A DNA stretch of 64,000 nucleotides from CCY15215 sp039194995. GTDB lineage: Bacteria > Cyanobacteriota > Cyanobacteriia > Cyanobacteriales > Spirulinaceae. Every line of letters begins with the position of its first letter. Positions within the stretch are counted from its first letter, which is position 1. The translations under genes and the position numbers were made by a program. Location of the stretch: the NCBI GenBank assembly GCA_039194995.1, contig JBCCVR010000009.1, forward strand, positions 1 to 64,000, read 5' to 3'. Below, piece by piece: positions 17,539-27,100 of this stretch. A model generated the notes under the pieces. That model was given only the letters and a program-made list of their open reading frames with translations, was not told where the DNA came from and made no database searches.

Positions 17539-19839
17539 TCACATCCACATAGGAAAAGAATTGAGTTGACGTTCGGCTTTTTTCTCGGTTAACCACCCCA
17601 TTTTTAGCGGTACATCATAAAGCCGTCCCTCTCCCAAACGCCTCCACATATGACGCATTCCCGGAACGATAACCTTAACCACTCGCAAACCGATATCGGG
17701 ACGAGTTTGGTCTAAAACTAATAATTCCATGTTTCGATCTTCAACGATTTTTTGGCACAGTTTTACGTCTTCTAACAAATCGTGACTCGCCATTTGTTGA
17801 TAATCTGCTCTCGTTTTTTTGTTCCCCGTCTCATCCCCTTTCAGATAGGGACAATCTGCTAGAGTTACCGTCGTCCACCAAGAAATTGCCAGAGGATCTG
17901 CTGAAGTGGGATATTGAGTGCTGCCATCTTTTTTAACAGATAATACATTGGGTAAAATTTGATTAACCTCTGTTAAGGCACGCGCGATCGCAATGCGAGC
18001 ATCGAGATGAGAACCATAGCCTAACACAATATCTTCTACCTTGCGATCGCGACGATTGGTAATGGCGGCAAAGGTGGGAATGCCCAAATCGCTGGTAATA
18101 TCCAACACCCACAAATCCCGCTCCAAACTTTCATAATAAGCCTGTAAGCGTTGAAAATAGGGATCGTTAAAACTCTCTAAATCCACTCGAGGGCGATGGA
18201 TGAAATTATACCACCATAGAGCCACGGCATCCCGCTCCACCAACTCCATAAAGCCCTGTAAAATTGCCTCTTCCATTGTATTTCCCGCCGCGCAGCCGTT
18301 GGAATCCGCCCAACAATCCAGCAGATGTCCGTCAGTATAGCCATAATAACAGTATGCCGTGGGCAAATATTTAAAATCCTGCTGACTTAAAGACCAAACC
18401 GGAGTCCAAGCAATTTCTCGTTCCTCGTCAAAGGGGTCCGGTACTTTTTGAAACCAACCGTCACACTCCTGATTCCACTGCGATCGCGTTTCGTATTGCG
18501 CGGGACTGAAATTCATGCAAGCATTGGGATGGATGGCGCGATCGCCCAGACTGGCATAGCTGCCTCGTTCGCAGACTTCATATCCCTGCCATACTCCCGA
18601 ATAGCGCTCGATCGCCTCGCAGAATCCGCTTGCCTTTGCCTGTGCGTCTGTCATTCCCTTTCCCGCACTGCGTCCGCCGATATTCTTGCGCAGATTGTCC
18701 AGATCGTCGAAAATGTTGCGAAAATGGTGGCGCGCGATATAAGAATGATTGAGGTCATGACCGGGCAGTTTTTGCAAGTCTCGCACCACTCCCGTGATAG
18801 GACTGACGTGATGGCGATAGGTTTGCAAGGTTTCTTCTGGGGTGCGCGATCGGTGTCCGCCATCGCGGGTAAAGGTTTTCTGGCGATGCCCCAAAACCAC
18901 GGGTAACGCTCTTGTTTTTATTCCCTTCATCTGACCGCAACTCTGGCACTGGGGACGCTTGACCAGAAAGTGAGTTTGAGTTTGCAGGGTTAAGGTATCG
19001 TAAGACAGGAGAGTGCCTTCCAAAGGCGTATTTCCCCCACTCACAATCCATTTAAACACCTCCGTTGCCGCCATCCCCAAAACAGTTTGCATCGTAGAAG
19101 GGAGAAAGCCTTGGGGGGACTGTATCGATTTGCTATCCTGTTTTTTGCGCTGGATAAAACTGGCAATGGGTCGGTTTTCTCGCAAGCGGCTGGCCAAACA
19201 TTCCCAACAGCCTGTTTTTTGGGGATTGAAGAAGGGTCCGATCCAAGGGATATTACCCGTAGGTTTCACCAACAACCACGGCGATCGCGTTGCTAATGCC
19301 CGCTCATTCCATTCTTTTAACTGGGGATCGAGATAATCCCCTGCTAAAATGACCGTTAAATCCCCTTCCTCGGCAATTTGAACGTGCATGGATGCAAGCA
19401 GATCGATAAAGTTGCCCTCGTCGATGCTGCCAACGGATTTCACTGCAACTGTTATCGATCGCAGGCGTTCGCTGGCTTCTTTAGCTGCCACCCCGAGGCG
19501 ATCGCAAAAGATTTCTGCGGATTTCTGCAAAGAATCATCTCGTTCGACCAAATACCCCTGTTGTTCCAGTTGAAAGAGAGCGCGTTGAATTTGCAAGCTG
19601 ATGTTGAGGATATCTTGAAATCCCGCCCCCTCAGAAAAGTTTTGCGGATCTTGCAAAAGTTCCAATTGCAAGCGATCGAAGATTTCATCGATTCTGCGAT
19701 CGCCGTCGATTAAAGCGGCCAGTTGGTAATAAAGGCGATCGCCCAAACAAATGGAGTCTTGTTCCGAGAGGAGAAAGAGGCGATCGGGTTCTAAGGTCTC
19801 TACGGTATAGCGGGATTTGAATTGGGGGTGATCGAGCAT
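17539..19839 (-). CDS. fused E1-like/YcaO azoline cyclodehydratase (TOMM C-D fusion), copy 2
   Basis: 766 residues, similar to the copy at 10697-12985 over its whole length. The N-terminal leader-binding/E1-like part starts MLDHPQFKSRYTVETLEPD and has KTGCWECLASRL and CQSCGQMKG cysteines. The YcaO part has GKGMTDAQAKASGFCEAIER, EEAILQGFMELVERDAVALW and DQTRPDIGLRVVKVIVPGMR. The last residues LNSFPMWM are identical to those of copy 1. Its nearest upstream sequences are a broken radical SAM end and a broken precursor, so this gene belongs to the partly decayed copy of the cassette. It has no frameshift or missing motif and may still act on the three intact precursors. Confidence 0.9.
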   Translation of the reverse strand: MLDHPQFKSRYTVETLEPDRLFLLSEQDSICLGDRLYYQLAALIDGDRRIDEIFDRLQLELLQDPQNFSEGAGFQDILNISLQIQRALFQLEQQGYLVERDDSLQKSAEIFCDRLGVAAKEASERLRSITVAVKSVGSIDEGNFIDLLASMHVQIAEEGDLTVILAGDYLDPQLKEWNERALATRSPWLLVKPTGNIPWIGPFFNPQKTGCWECLASRLRENRPIASFIQRKKQDSKSIQSPQGFLPSTMQTVLGMAATEVFKWIVSGGNTPLEGTLLSYDTLTLQTQTHFLVKRPQCQSCGQMKGIKTRALPVVLGHRQKTFTRDGGHRSRTPEETLQTYRHHVSPITGVVRDLQKLPGHDLNHSYIARHHFRNIFDDLDNLRKNIGGRSAGKGMTDAQAKASGFCEAIERYSGVWQGYEVCERGSYASLGDRAIHPNACMNFSPAQYETRSQWNQECDGWFQKVPDPFDEEREIAWTPVWSLSQQDFKYLPTAYCYYGYTDGHLLDCWADSNGCAAGNTMEEAILQGFMELVERDAVALWWYNFIHRPRVDLESFNDPYFQRLQAYYESLERDLWVLDITSDLGIPTFAAITNRRDRKVEDIVLGYGSHLDARIAIARALTEVNQILPNVLSVKKDGSTQYPTSADPLAISWWTTVTLADCPYLKGDETGNKKTRADYQQMASHDLLEDVKLCQKIVEDRNMELLVLDQTRPDIGLRVVKVIVPGMRHMWRRLGEGRLYDVPLKMGWLTEKKAERQLNSFPMWM

Positions 19840-19911
19840 GGTTATGATAGATTTTAAATCTGTAGAATTATTGCTTAACAGAAAAATATTTCTGGGTCTG
19901 ACAAGATTTTC

Positions 19912-20004
19912 TTAAGGTATGGTTTGATAAATTTCCGTCACCTCTGTTGACAGGATGAAAATCCCATCGCGAGAGGTATGAGAAACGGGCTGCGATCGCA
20001 GAAC
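19912..20004 (-). pseudogene. C-terminal fragment of a second radical SAM/SPASM gene
   Basis: Translation of the minus strand gives about 31 residues ending in a stop at 19912: RSQPVSHTSRDG, then TEVTEIYQTIP. This aligns without gaps to the last 30 residues of the intact radical SAM enzyme (RSQATSHTQRDG ... TEVTEIYNTMS), with about 17 identities. A stop codon at 20005-20007 and lack of further similarity mark the break. It is a remnant showing that a second radical SAM gene once stood between the fourth precursor and the second YcaO gene. Confidence 0.75.
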
Positions 20005-20049
20005 TCACCCAGATAACTAGCTTGAAGAAAAAATTGAAATTACCGAAAA

Positions 20050-20352
20050 TTAACAGCTAGTTGCAGGTACATAAGCATTATCAGCAACATATTGATTTGA
20101 GCTTCTGTTTTCAATCCAGTCTTCTAATTCAGATTCTGTAAGGGTATCTTCTCCCAAGGAAGGACGCGGTGGATAGGGAATAATATGCTTGTAGAGATGA
20201 GGAACATCTTAATTTGCATCCACAATTGCACCTTGGAATGTACTGGTGTCAATTGAAAATAAGTAGCCAAGTTGAGGATGCTGAGGATGCTTGCCTAATT
20301 CTAATCTTGTTTCCTCACTTTGAACATCCAATAATTCTTTGGGTTCAAACAT
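20050..20352 (-). pseudogene. broken fourth NHLP-like precursor, C-terminus DNAYVPATSC
   Basis: From the ATG at 20352 the frame runs 47 codons (MFEPKELLDVQSEE ... DTSTFQGAIVDAN) to a TAA at 20211-20209. It then continues in the same frame for 52 more codons to a TAA at 20050. The second part has HIIPYPPRPSLGED, ESELEDWIENRSS and the end DNAYVPATSC, matching LPYPPRP, W-x-NN and AYxPxCTx of the intact precursors. The N-terminal NHLP helix seen in the others is missing, so only about 100 codons remain. A single in-frame stop with intact downstream frame means either recent inactivation or a sequencing error. The predicted core differs most here, with Thr-Ser-Cys in place of Cys-Thr-x. Confidence 0.72.
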
Positions 20353-20457
20353 GGTTTTTCTTCTGATTTAGAGTAATAAATACTTATGTATAACCACAAA
20401 ATTACACTTTTTGTCAATTTTTCGTTACATTTTTTTACAAAAAATCATCATTTACTC

Positions 20458-21852
20458 TCAATTGTAATCAAGCAGTTCTTGGATGGTTTCGGCAAAGATG
20501 GTGAAGAGGCGATCGATTTGTTCTGTGGAGACGATCAAAGGCGGTGAGAGGGCAATAATATCCCCCGTTGCCCTCACCATTAACCCCTTCTCAAAACAGC
20601 GTTGCAGGCAAAAGGTACCCCGATCGCCGACGCGATCGCGAATCGATTCAAATTCGACGGCGGCGACTAAGCCAATGTTACGAATATCGATAACATGGGG
20701 CAAGCCTTTTAAATTGTGGGCGCATTCTTCCCAGTAGGGGGCGAGTTCTTTGGCGCGATCGAAGAGTCCTTCTTCTTGGTAAACGTCCAAAGTCGCCAAA
20801 GCGGTGGCACAGGCGAGGGGATGCCCGGAATAAGTATAGCCGTGGGGCAGTTCGATCGCACCTTCCGAAGCGGCGGTCATAAAAGCGTCGTAAATGCCTT
20901 TGCGGGTTAGGACTGCACCCATCGGCACTGTACCATTGGTAATCCCTTTTGCCATGGTAATCATATCCGGCATGACGTTGAAATATTCCGTGGCGCAAGT
21001 TGCCCCCAAGCGTCCGAAAGCGGTAATCACTTCGTCGAAAATGAGGAGGATGCCGTATTGGGTGCAGAGTTCTCGCAAGCGTTCTAAATAGCCGACGGGA
21101 GGAATGAGAACCCCCGTAGATCCGGCGACGGGTTCGACGATAACGGCGGCGATGGTAGAGGGATCGTGCAATTTTATCATGCGTTCCAAGTCGTCGGCTA
21201 AATGCGCCCCCCATTCCGGTTGCCCTTTGCTAAAGGCATTCTGTTCGAGGTTGTGAGTATGGGGGAGGTGATCGGTACCGGGGAGGAGACTGCCGAAAAA
21301 CTTGCGATTATTGGCCATTCCTCCCACGGAAATGCCGCCGAAACCGACCCCGTGATAGCCCCGTTCTCGCCCGATCAAGCGGGTTCTAGAGGCTTCTCCT
21401 CGCACACGATGGTAGGCGATCGCAATCTTCAAAGCCGATTCTACCGCCTCTGAGCCGGAGTTCCCGAAAAAGACGCGATCGAATCCTTCTGGAAACAGGT
21501 CAATTAACCGTTCTGCCAGTTCGAATGCCCCTGGATGACCCATACGAAAAGGCGGTGCGTAGTCCAATTCTGCCACCTGTTTTTGCACCGCTTCAATAAT
21601 TTTTTGCCGTCCGTGTCCCGCATTGACGCACCAGAGTCCGGCGGTTCCGTCGAGGATTTGGCGACCGTCGGCACTGGTATAGTACATATCCTTGGCAGCG
21701 ACGAGGATGCGAGGATTGGCTTTAAAGGCGCGATTGTTGGTGAAGGGCATCCAAAAGGCTTCCAGTTTTCGGGCTTGCACCGCTTTTTCTCCTAATGCTG
21801 AACCGTTCTTTATTGTGGCGCTTTTTGGCGATCGCATTTCGCGATCGTTCAT
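20458..21852 (-). CDS. class-III PLP-dependent aminotransferase (beta-alanine/omega-amino acid:pyruvate type)
   Basis: This 464-residue protein has the complete fold-type I, class-III signature. GLWCVNAGHGRQKI is near the N-terminus, FFGNSGSEAVESALKIA for PLP phosphate binding, RERGYHGVGFGGISVGGM, and IFDEVITAFGR with its PLP-ring aspartate. The Schiff-base lysine is in MAKGITNGTVPMG. Relatives use beta-alanine, taurine or other omega-amino acids with pyruvate, and the exact donor cannot be read here. It is upstream of the broken precursor on the same strand with a gap of about 105 bases. It could be read as part of the RiPP locus, but the family is common in cyanobacterial primary metabolism and I see no direct link. 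Confidence 0.85.
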   Translation of the reverse strand: MNDREMRSPKSATIKNGSALGEKAVQARKLEAFWMPFTNNRAFKANPRILVAAKDMYYTSADGRQILDGTAGLWCVNAGHGRQKIIEAVQKQVAELDYAPPFRMGHPGAFELAERLIDLFPEGFDRVFFGNSGSEAVESALKIAIAYHRVRGEASRTRLIGRERGYHGVGFGGISVGGMANNRKFFGSLLPGTDHLPHTHNLEQNAFSKGQPEWGAHLADDLERMIKLHDPSTIAAVIVEPVAGSTGVLIPPVGYLERLRELCTQYGILLIFDEVITAFGRLGATCATEYFNVMPDMITMAKGITNGTVPMGAVLTRKGIYDAFMTAASEGAIELPHGYTYSGHPLACATALATLDVYQEEGLFDRAKELAPYWEECAHNLKGLPHVIDIRNIGLVAAVEFESIRDRVGDRGTFCLQRCFEKGLMVRATGDIIALSPPLIVSTEQIDRLFTIFAETIQELLDYN

Positions 21853-21957
21853 GTTTCGTTATGGAACGGCGATGGATGAGGATTTGAATAAGTGCGATCG
21901 GGTTATGGATGGAGTTCGCGATCGCTATTATTAAGATAACCGGATTAAGGATAGAAG

Positions 21958-22908
21958 TTATTCAACTAGCGTGTATTTTTCATCTTTGAAAATATAGCGT
22001 TTAATTTCCCGAAACTCATCAGATACTAAATTTGTCTCCTGAACGTAACGAGTGCCGGAAGTTTCGATAAGAATATCGTAATAGTCGGGATTTTGACCGG
22101 ATACAAATTTGACTGTAGATGAATTTTCCCAAACACTTTTTTGTCTTTTTTGTAATCCACTCAGAAGAGGATGCCCATGATTATCATCACCAATCTTTTC
22201 AAAAAAAATACGTTCAAAGTTGCCCGCTACATCCGATAAAATTGTGAGGAACTCAAGATTTCCCCCAGATGGTGACGAAACATGACGAAACATAACCGCT
22301 TTTTTTGCAGAACCAATCGAAATAACTTCTCTATCTGATGATAATCTTCCCCCACCACCGGGAGCAGCAATCCCAAAATCATAGCTCTCTAAATACCAAT
22401 TAGATTTTTCGTTTTCTGTTCTCAAAGCAAAAACTGCTCCAGAAATAGGAGGAGCGCAATTCCGGCAAAACCAACCATCATAACGCTGGTGATCTTTCCA
22501 GGGAATTGCTTGTGTCAGAATAATATTCTTTGTGCGATCGCCCTCAACATAGGAGTAATCGAGAACAATACTCGACTCAACTTCAGTAAAACCTGATGGT
22601 TTATAGAATAATAAGTTGTTTTTTTCTTCATTTGGCTTCCAACGAACGCGATAATTTCCATCACTAAAATTGTATTCGGTATCTTGAGAGCCGTGCATGA
22701 CTCTTAATGCTGTTTCCAAGTTAAACTCATCTTCGGGGATTTTATAAATTGGTCTTGGGATCGATTTTGCTCGATCGGATGCGACAGTAACTAACTGTTT
22801 GAGTGCGATTGAAGATTTAGCTTCAATCGGTTTTCTGTAGTCGAGAAACCTAAAGTTATCTAAGAACGAGTAGAGTGCAATAAAAATAAACAAAAATCTA
22901 GGATTCAT
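21958..22908 (-). CDS. hypothetical membrane-anchored protein, tandem paralogue A
   Basis: 316 residues of no family I recognise. One hydrophobic segment at the N-terminus (FLFIFIALYSFLDNFRFL) reads as a signal anchor or uncleaved signal peptide without a lipobox. The rest is soluble and strand-rich. Features shared with paralogue B are YNFSDGNYRVRWKP, a C-x-x-C pair (CRNC) before SGAVFALR, VKFVSGQNPDYYDILIETSG and the C-terminal REIKRYIFKDEKYTLVE. It probably sits in the periplasm or thylakoid lumen, where the CxxC could bind metal or form a disulphide. Neighbouring paralogue B and shared intergenic sequence point to tandem duplication. Confidence 0.6.
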   Translation of the reverse strand: MNPRFLFIFIALYSFLDNFRFLDYRKPIEAKSSIALKQLVTVASDRAKSIPRPIYKIPEDEFNLETALRVMHGSQDTEYNFSDGNYRVRWKPNEEKNNLLFYKPSGFTEVESSIVLDYSYVEGDRTKNIILTQAIPWKDHQRYDGWFCRNCAPPISGAVFALRTENEKSNWYLESYDFGIAAPGGGGRLSSDREVISIGSAKKAVMFRHVSSPSGGNLEFLTILSDVAGNFERIFFEKIGDDNHGHPLLSGLQKRQKSVWENSSTVKFVSGQNPDYYDILIETSGTRYVQETNLVSDEFREIKRYIFKDEKYTLVE

Positions 22909-23007
22909 TGTAATATCTATTGGGAGGAAGTGCGAGCGGGCTATGGATAGAGTTAGAAATAAAATGAAATATTTGTGTTTTTAAAGTGGTCGGATTTAAG
23001 CTCAAAA

Positions 23008-23922
23008 CTATTCGACCAGCCTATATTTTTCATCTTTGAAAAGATAGCGTTTCACTTCTCGAAACTCACCGGATACTGAATCCGTTTCTCGAACGTAGCG
23101 AGTACCGGAAGTTTCAACAATAATATCGTAATAATCAGGATTTTGACCAGATACGAATTTGATTTCTGATGAGTTTCTCCAGACTCTATTATCACCTGTG
23201 CCGAGAAGAGGAGCACCCCAATTATCATTGCCAGTTTCTTCAAGAAACACAACATCAACTCTATCGTTTACATCTGTCACAATGGTCAGATATTCATGAG
23301 TGTATCCTTGTCCTGTCGCACCATGCCCAAACATGATTGCTTTTTTTTCGGGTCCAATATTAAAAATTTTTCCCTCAGCAATTCTACCAGACAATCCAAC
23401 ACGAGCAAAAGCAACTTGATAGTTATCAAGTCTCCAATTAGAATTCCATTTTGAAGAAGTAAAAACTGCTCCTCCAAGTGGAACGCCGCATAAACGACAG
23501 AGACCACCACCACCATATGTTTCTGTTATGATAATGTGCTTGTTGAAATCTCCTTGAGTATAAGAGTAATCGAAGGCGATCGACGTGTCTGCTTCATTCA
23601 AATTCAAGTCAAGACGAAAATTGAGGCGGCGTTTTTCGTGTAGGCTGGGTTTCCATCTAACACCGTGGTATTCATCACTAAATGTATACTCTGTATCTTG
23701 AAAACCGTGCATTAAGATTAAGGCTGTTTCTAAGTTAAAATTTTCTTCGGGAATTTCATTGATTAGTTGTGGGAGAGATTTTGCCTGATTGGATGCTTTA
23801 GAAATTAATTGTCTGAGTACGATTGAGTATTTAGCTTTCATCGGTTTTCTATAGTTGAGAAACTGAAAGCCTTCTAAAAGTAAACAGAGCGCAATAAAAA
23901 TAAACAAAAGTTTACGATTCAT
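23008..23922 (-). CDS. hypothetical membrane-anchored protein, tandem paralogue B
   Basis: 304 residues, a clear paralogue of the protein at 21958-22908. It has an N-terminal hydrophobic anchor (LLFIFIALCLLLEGFQFLNY), EENFNLETALILMHGFQDTE, a CRLC pair before GGAVFTSS, KFVSGQNPDYYDIIVETSG and REVKRYLFKDEKYRLVE at the end. Both genes are followed by a related stretch of intergenic DNA (GGGyTATGGATrGAGTT), so the duplication unit is about 1 kb. No enzyme motif is recognisable. It probably faces the periplasm. Confidence 0.6.
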   Translation of the reverse strand: MNRKLLFIFIALCLLLEGFQFLNYRKPMKAKYSIVLRQLISKASNQAKSLPQLINEIPEENFNLETALILMHGFQDTEYTFSDEYHGVRWKPSLHEKRRLNFRLDLNLNEADTSIAFDYSYTQGDFNKHIIITETYGGGGLCRLCGVPLGGAVFTSSKWNSNWRLDNYQVAFARVGLSGRIAEGKIFNIGPEKKAIMFGHGATGQGYTHEYLTIVTDVNDRVDVVFLEETGNDNWGAPLLGTGDNRVWRNSSEIKFVSGQNPDYYDIIVETSGTRYVRETDSVSGEFREVKRYLFKDEKYRLVE

Positions 23923-24020
23923 GTTGACACAATTCTAGATAATTCTCCTTTTAAGCTAATTGTGCCACAAAAAATATTATACGATCTCAAATTTGCATGA
24001 AGACTATAATAAAAAAGTTA

Positions 24021-24037
24021 GGAAGCGAGACGCTTCC
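24021..24037. repeat. short palindromic repeat GGAAGCG-AGA-CGCTTCC
   Basis: This perfect 7-bp inverted repeat with a 3-base loop sits in the 200-base gap upstream of the paralogue B gene. It is of the kind scattered through many cyanobacterial genomes. It may fold as RNA at the end of the pump operon's neighbourhood, but no T-run makes it a terminator. Confidence 0.5.
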
Positions 24038-24126
24038 ACTACGGCAAATTCAGAGGTTTTAATAGTGCGAATATAATCAGTTCCCCTTTTTTGTAAAAGA
24101 GAAGGAATGCTCGCTTGTAACACCCA

Positions 24127-27100
24127 TTAACCGGATTTGATATTAGAACCCACCATCGGCTTGAGCGTTACACTTTGGATTGAATTGCTCTCTGTCGCGA
24201 TCGCCCCGATCGCAGGCATCAGCCAACGACCAAATCGAGCATAAAGAGCGGGAATGACCAACAAAGTCAATGCTGTTGAGGTAAAAAGTCCGCCTAGCAC
24301 GACAATGGCTAAAGGTTGGAGAATCTCGTTACCGGCACCACTCGCCACGGCTAGGGGTAGCATTCCGAGGGCAGAGGTGAGGGCAGTCATTAAAATTGCA
24401 TTCACCCGATCTAAAGACCCCCGAGCGATCGCTTCTTTTAAAGGAATGCCTCGGGCAAACTTTTTATTGTAGTTGTCTACCAGCAATAACCCGTTGCGAA
24501 TGGCGACCCCAAATAGGGTGATAAAGCCAATTAAAGAAGCAACCGAAATGACTCCGCCACTGACGACAATCGAGAGAAGCCCTCCCACCAAAGCTAAAGG
24601 CAGATTAAGCATAATGGCGACAGTCGCGGGAAAAGATTTTACCGAGAAGAACATTAAAATCGCGATCGCAATGGCTGCTAACAGGCTATACAGCAACAAA
24701 TTCTGAGTCGCTTTTTGCTCGGCTTCAAACTGTCCGCCGTATTGGATAAAATACCCCTCGGGCAATTGCACGCGATCGCGGATCTGCCGTTGAATATCCC
24801 CCACAACGCTCCCTAAATCCCGTTCTGCAACATTGGCAGAGACGACAATTAAGCGAGAAACATTTTCCCGATTGACGATATTAGCCCCCGTGCCATAATC
24901 GATATCGGCGACAGTATCGAGGGCGATCGCTTCACCTGTGGGAGTACGGAGGGGAAGGGCGCGAATAGCATCGAGATTATTGCGGGCGGATTTGGGCAAA
25001 CCGACGGTTACATCGATTAACTGTTGATTTTCCGGCACTCTGGCGACGATGCGACCGTTTAACGCTGTTTCTAGCACCTCCGAAATGGTCGCCATTCGCA
25101 AACCGTATCGTGCTGCTGCGGCGCGATCGTAGTGAATGTGAATCTGACGGATGGGAACTTGGGGTTCGAGTTGTAAATCTACCACTCCGGCGATCGGCGC
25201 GATCGCGTCTCGCACTTCTTCCCCAACCTGCCGCAATTCTGCCAGATCGGATCCGAAGATTTTCACGGCGATCGCGCTTCTCACTCCCGATAGCACCTCA
25301 TCCATGCGATGGGAAATAAATCCCCCCACATTGGGAGCAACCCCGGGTAATTGCAAGAATTTTTCCCGTAATTGTTTGATGCTGGCTTCCCTGTCTTTCA
25401 TGGCCAGTTCGCTGAGTTCTACATCCACGTGGGCGATATTGACCCCCGCACCGTCAGCATCTCCGGGTGCGCGTCCCGCCCGCACCTGTACCCATTCGTA
25501 TAAGGGATTGCCTTGCAGGGATTGAGAAAGCGCTCTACCCGCTCCAGTGGTAATATTGAGGGATACGCCGGGGAACAGAACCATTGAGTTAACTAGGGAT
25601 TTTTCCTGAAACTCTGGCAGGAAGACCCGACCGAGGGAAGGCACGATCGCCACGGCCGCGACGAGAGCAGCCAATGCTACGCTTAAAACGATTTGGGGCG
25701 ATCGCAAGGATAAATCGAGCAGGGGACGATACAGCCGTTCCGCCCAACGAGAAACAAAAGTTCCTTCTCGGGGAAGCTCCTGCCCGGCCAGCAGGATGGC
25801 ACAGAGGGCGGGAGAAAGGGTCATGGCGACCAAAGTAGAAGCAACGATAGACAACAAATAAGCCCAGCCCATCGGTGCAAAGATGCGCCCTTCTACCCCC
25901 GTTAAACTGAAGATGGGAGCAAAGACAACAATAATAATCGCCGTGGAAAAAATCACCGCCAAGCGCACCTCTACGGAAGTTTCGTAGACCACTTGAAACG
26001 AATGTTTGGGATTATCTTCGGCTCGGTTGTGACGGAGACCGCGATAGCAGTTTTCCATATCTACGATCGCATCGTCCACGACGGAACCAATCGCCACGAC
26101 CAACCCCCCGAGGGTCATGGTATTGATGCCCAACCCAAAGGCTTTCATCAACAATAAACCAATCAGGAGGGAGAGGGGAATCGCACTTAAAGTAATCGCC
26201 GCCGTCCGCCAATTCATTAAAAAGAGCAGCATAATCGCCGAAACGATGACGATTCCTTGCACGAGAGAGCCGCTTACATTGCGAATGGCAGAATCGATAA
26301 AATTAGACTGGCGAAAGGTTCTGACGATTTCCACATCGGCGGGAAAGGTGGGCTGTAATGCCGCGATCGCGGTTTCTACGGCTTTCGTAACGGTCGGCGT
26401 ATCCACTTCTGGCTGTTTGTTCACCATCATCACGACGGCGGATCGTCCGTTAAAACTGGCATCTCCTCGCTTGAGTGCCGCTCCGGTTTTCACCTCTGCC
26501 ACATCTTGCAGTAAAATCGGTTGCCCATCCCGCACCGTTACCACCGATCGCTGTAAGTCTTCAATCGATTGGATCTGCCCCATACCGCGAATGAGGAGTT
26601 CTTGACCGCCCCCCACGAGGAATCCCCCTGGGGCGTTATCGCTTGCCCCTCTGGCTGCATGAGTGACCTCTGTGAGAGAAATACCGAGCGATCGCAATTT
26701 TTCGGGATCGACTAAAACTTGTTCTTGGCGATCGTCTCCCCCATAAATCGTCACTTGAGAAACTCCCGACACGGAGAGAACCCGATTGCTGAGGGTAACT
26801 TCCACCAAGCGCCGCAAATCCATCAGGGAAGTGTCTCCCCCCTCTTCCACCGTAAAAGCATACTGAAGAATCGTTCCCAACGGGGAAACCAGAGGGGAAA
26901 TTTCCGGCGGTTGGGCGCTTTCAGGGAGTCGGTTGGCGACTTGTTGGAGGCGCTCCGTTACCGCTTGTCTGGCTTGGTAAATATCCGCCTCGCGATCGAA
27001 GACCACCTGCACCATCGACAATCCCACCTTAGAAGACGATCGCACCGTCGTGACTCCGGGCAACCCATTCACCGCACTTTCGATCGGGACGGTAATTTGC

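Noticed and set aside
20458..21852. The aminotransferase as a RiPP tailoring enzyme.
   Set aside because: It is complete and close by, but belongs to a widespread metabolic family, is separated by decayed genes and is not duplicated with the cassette. No evidence ties it to the peptide pathway.
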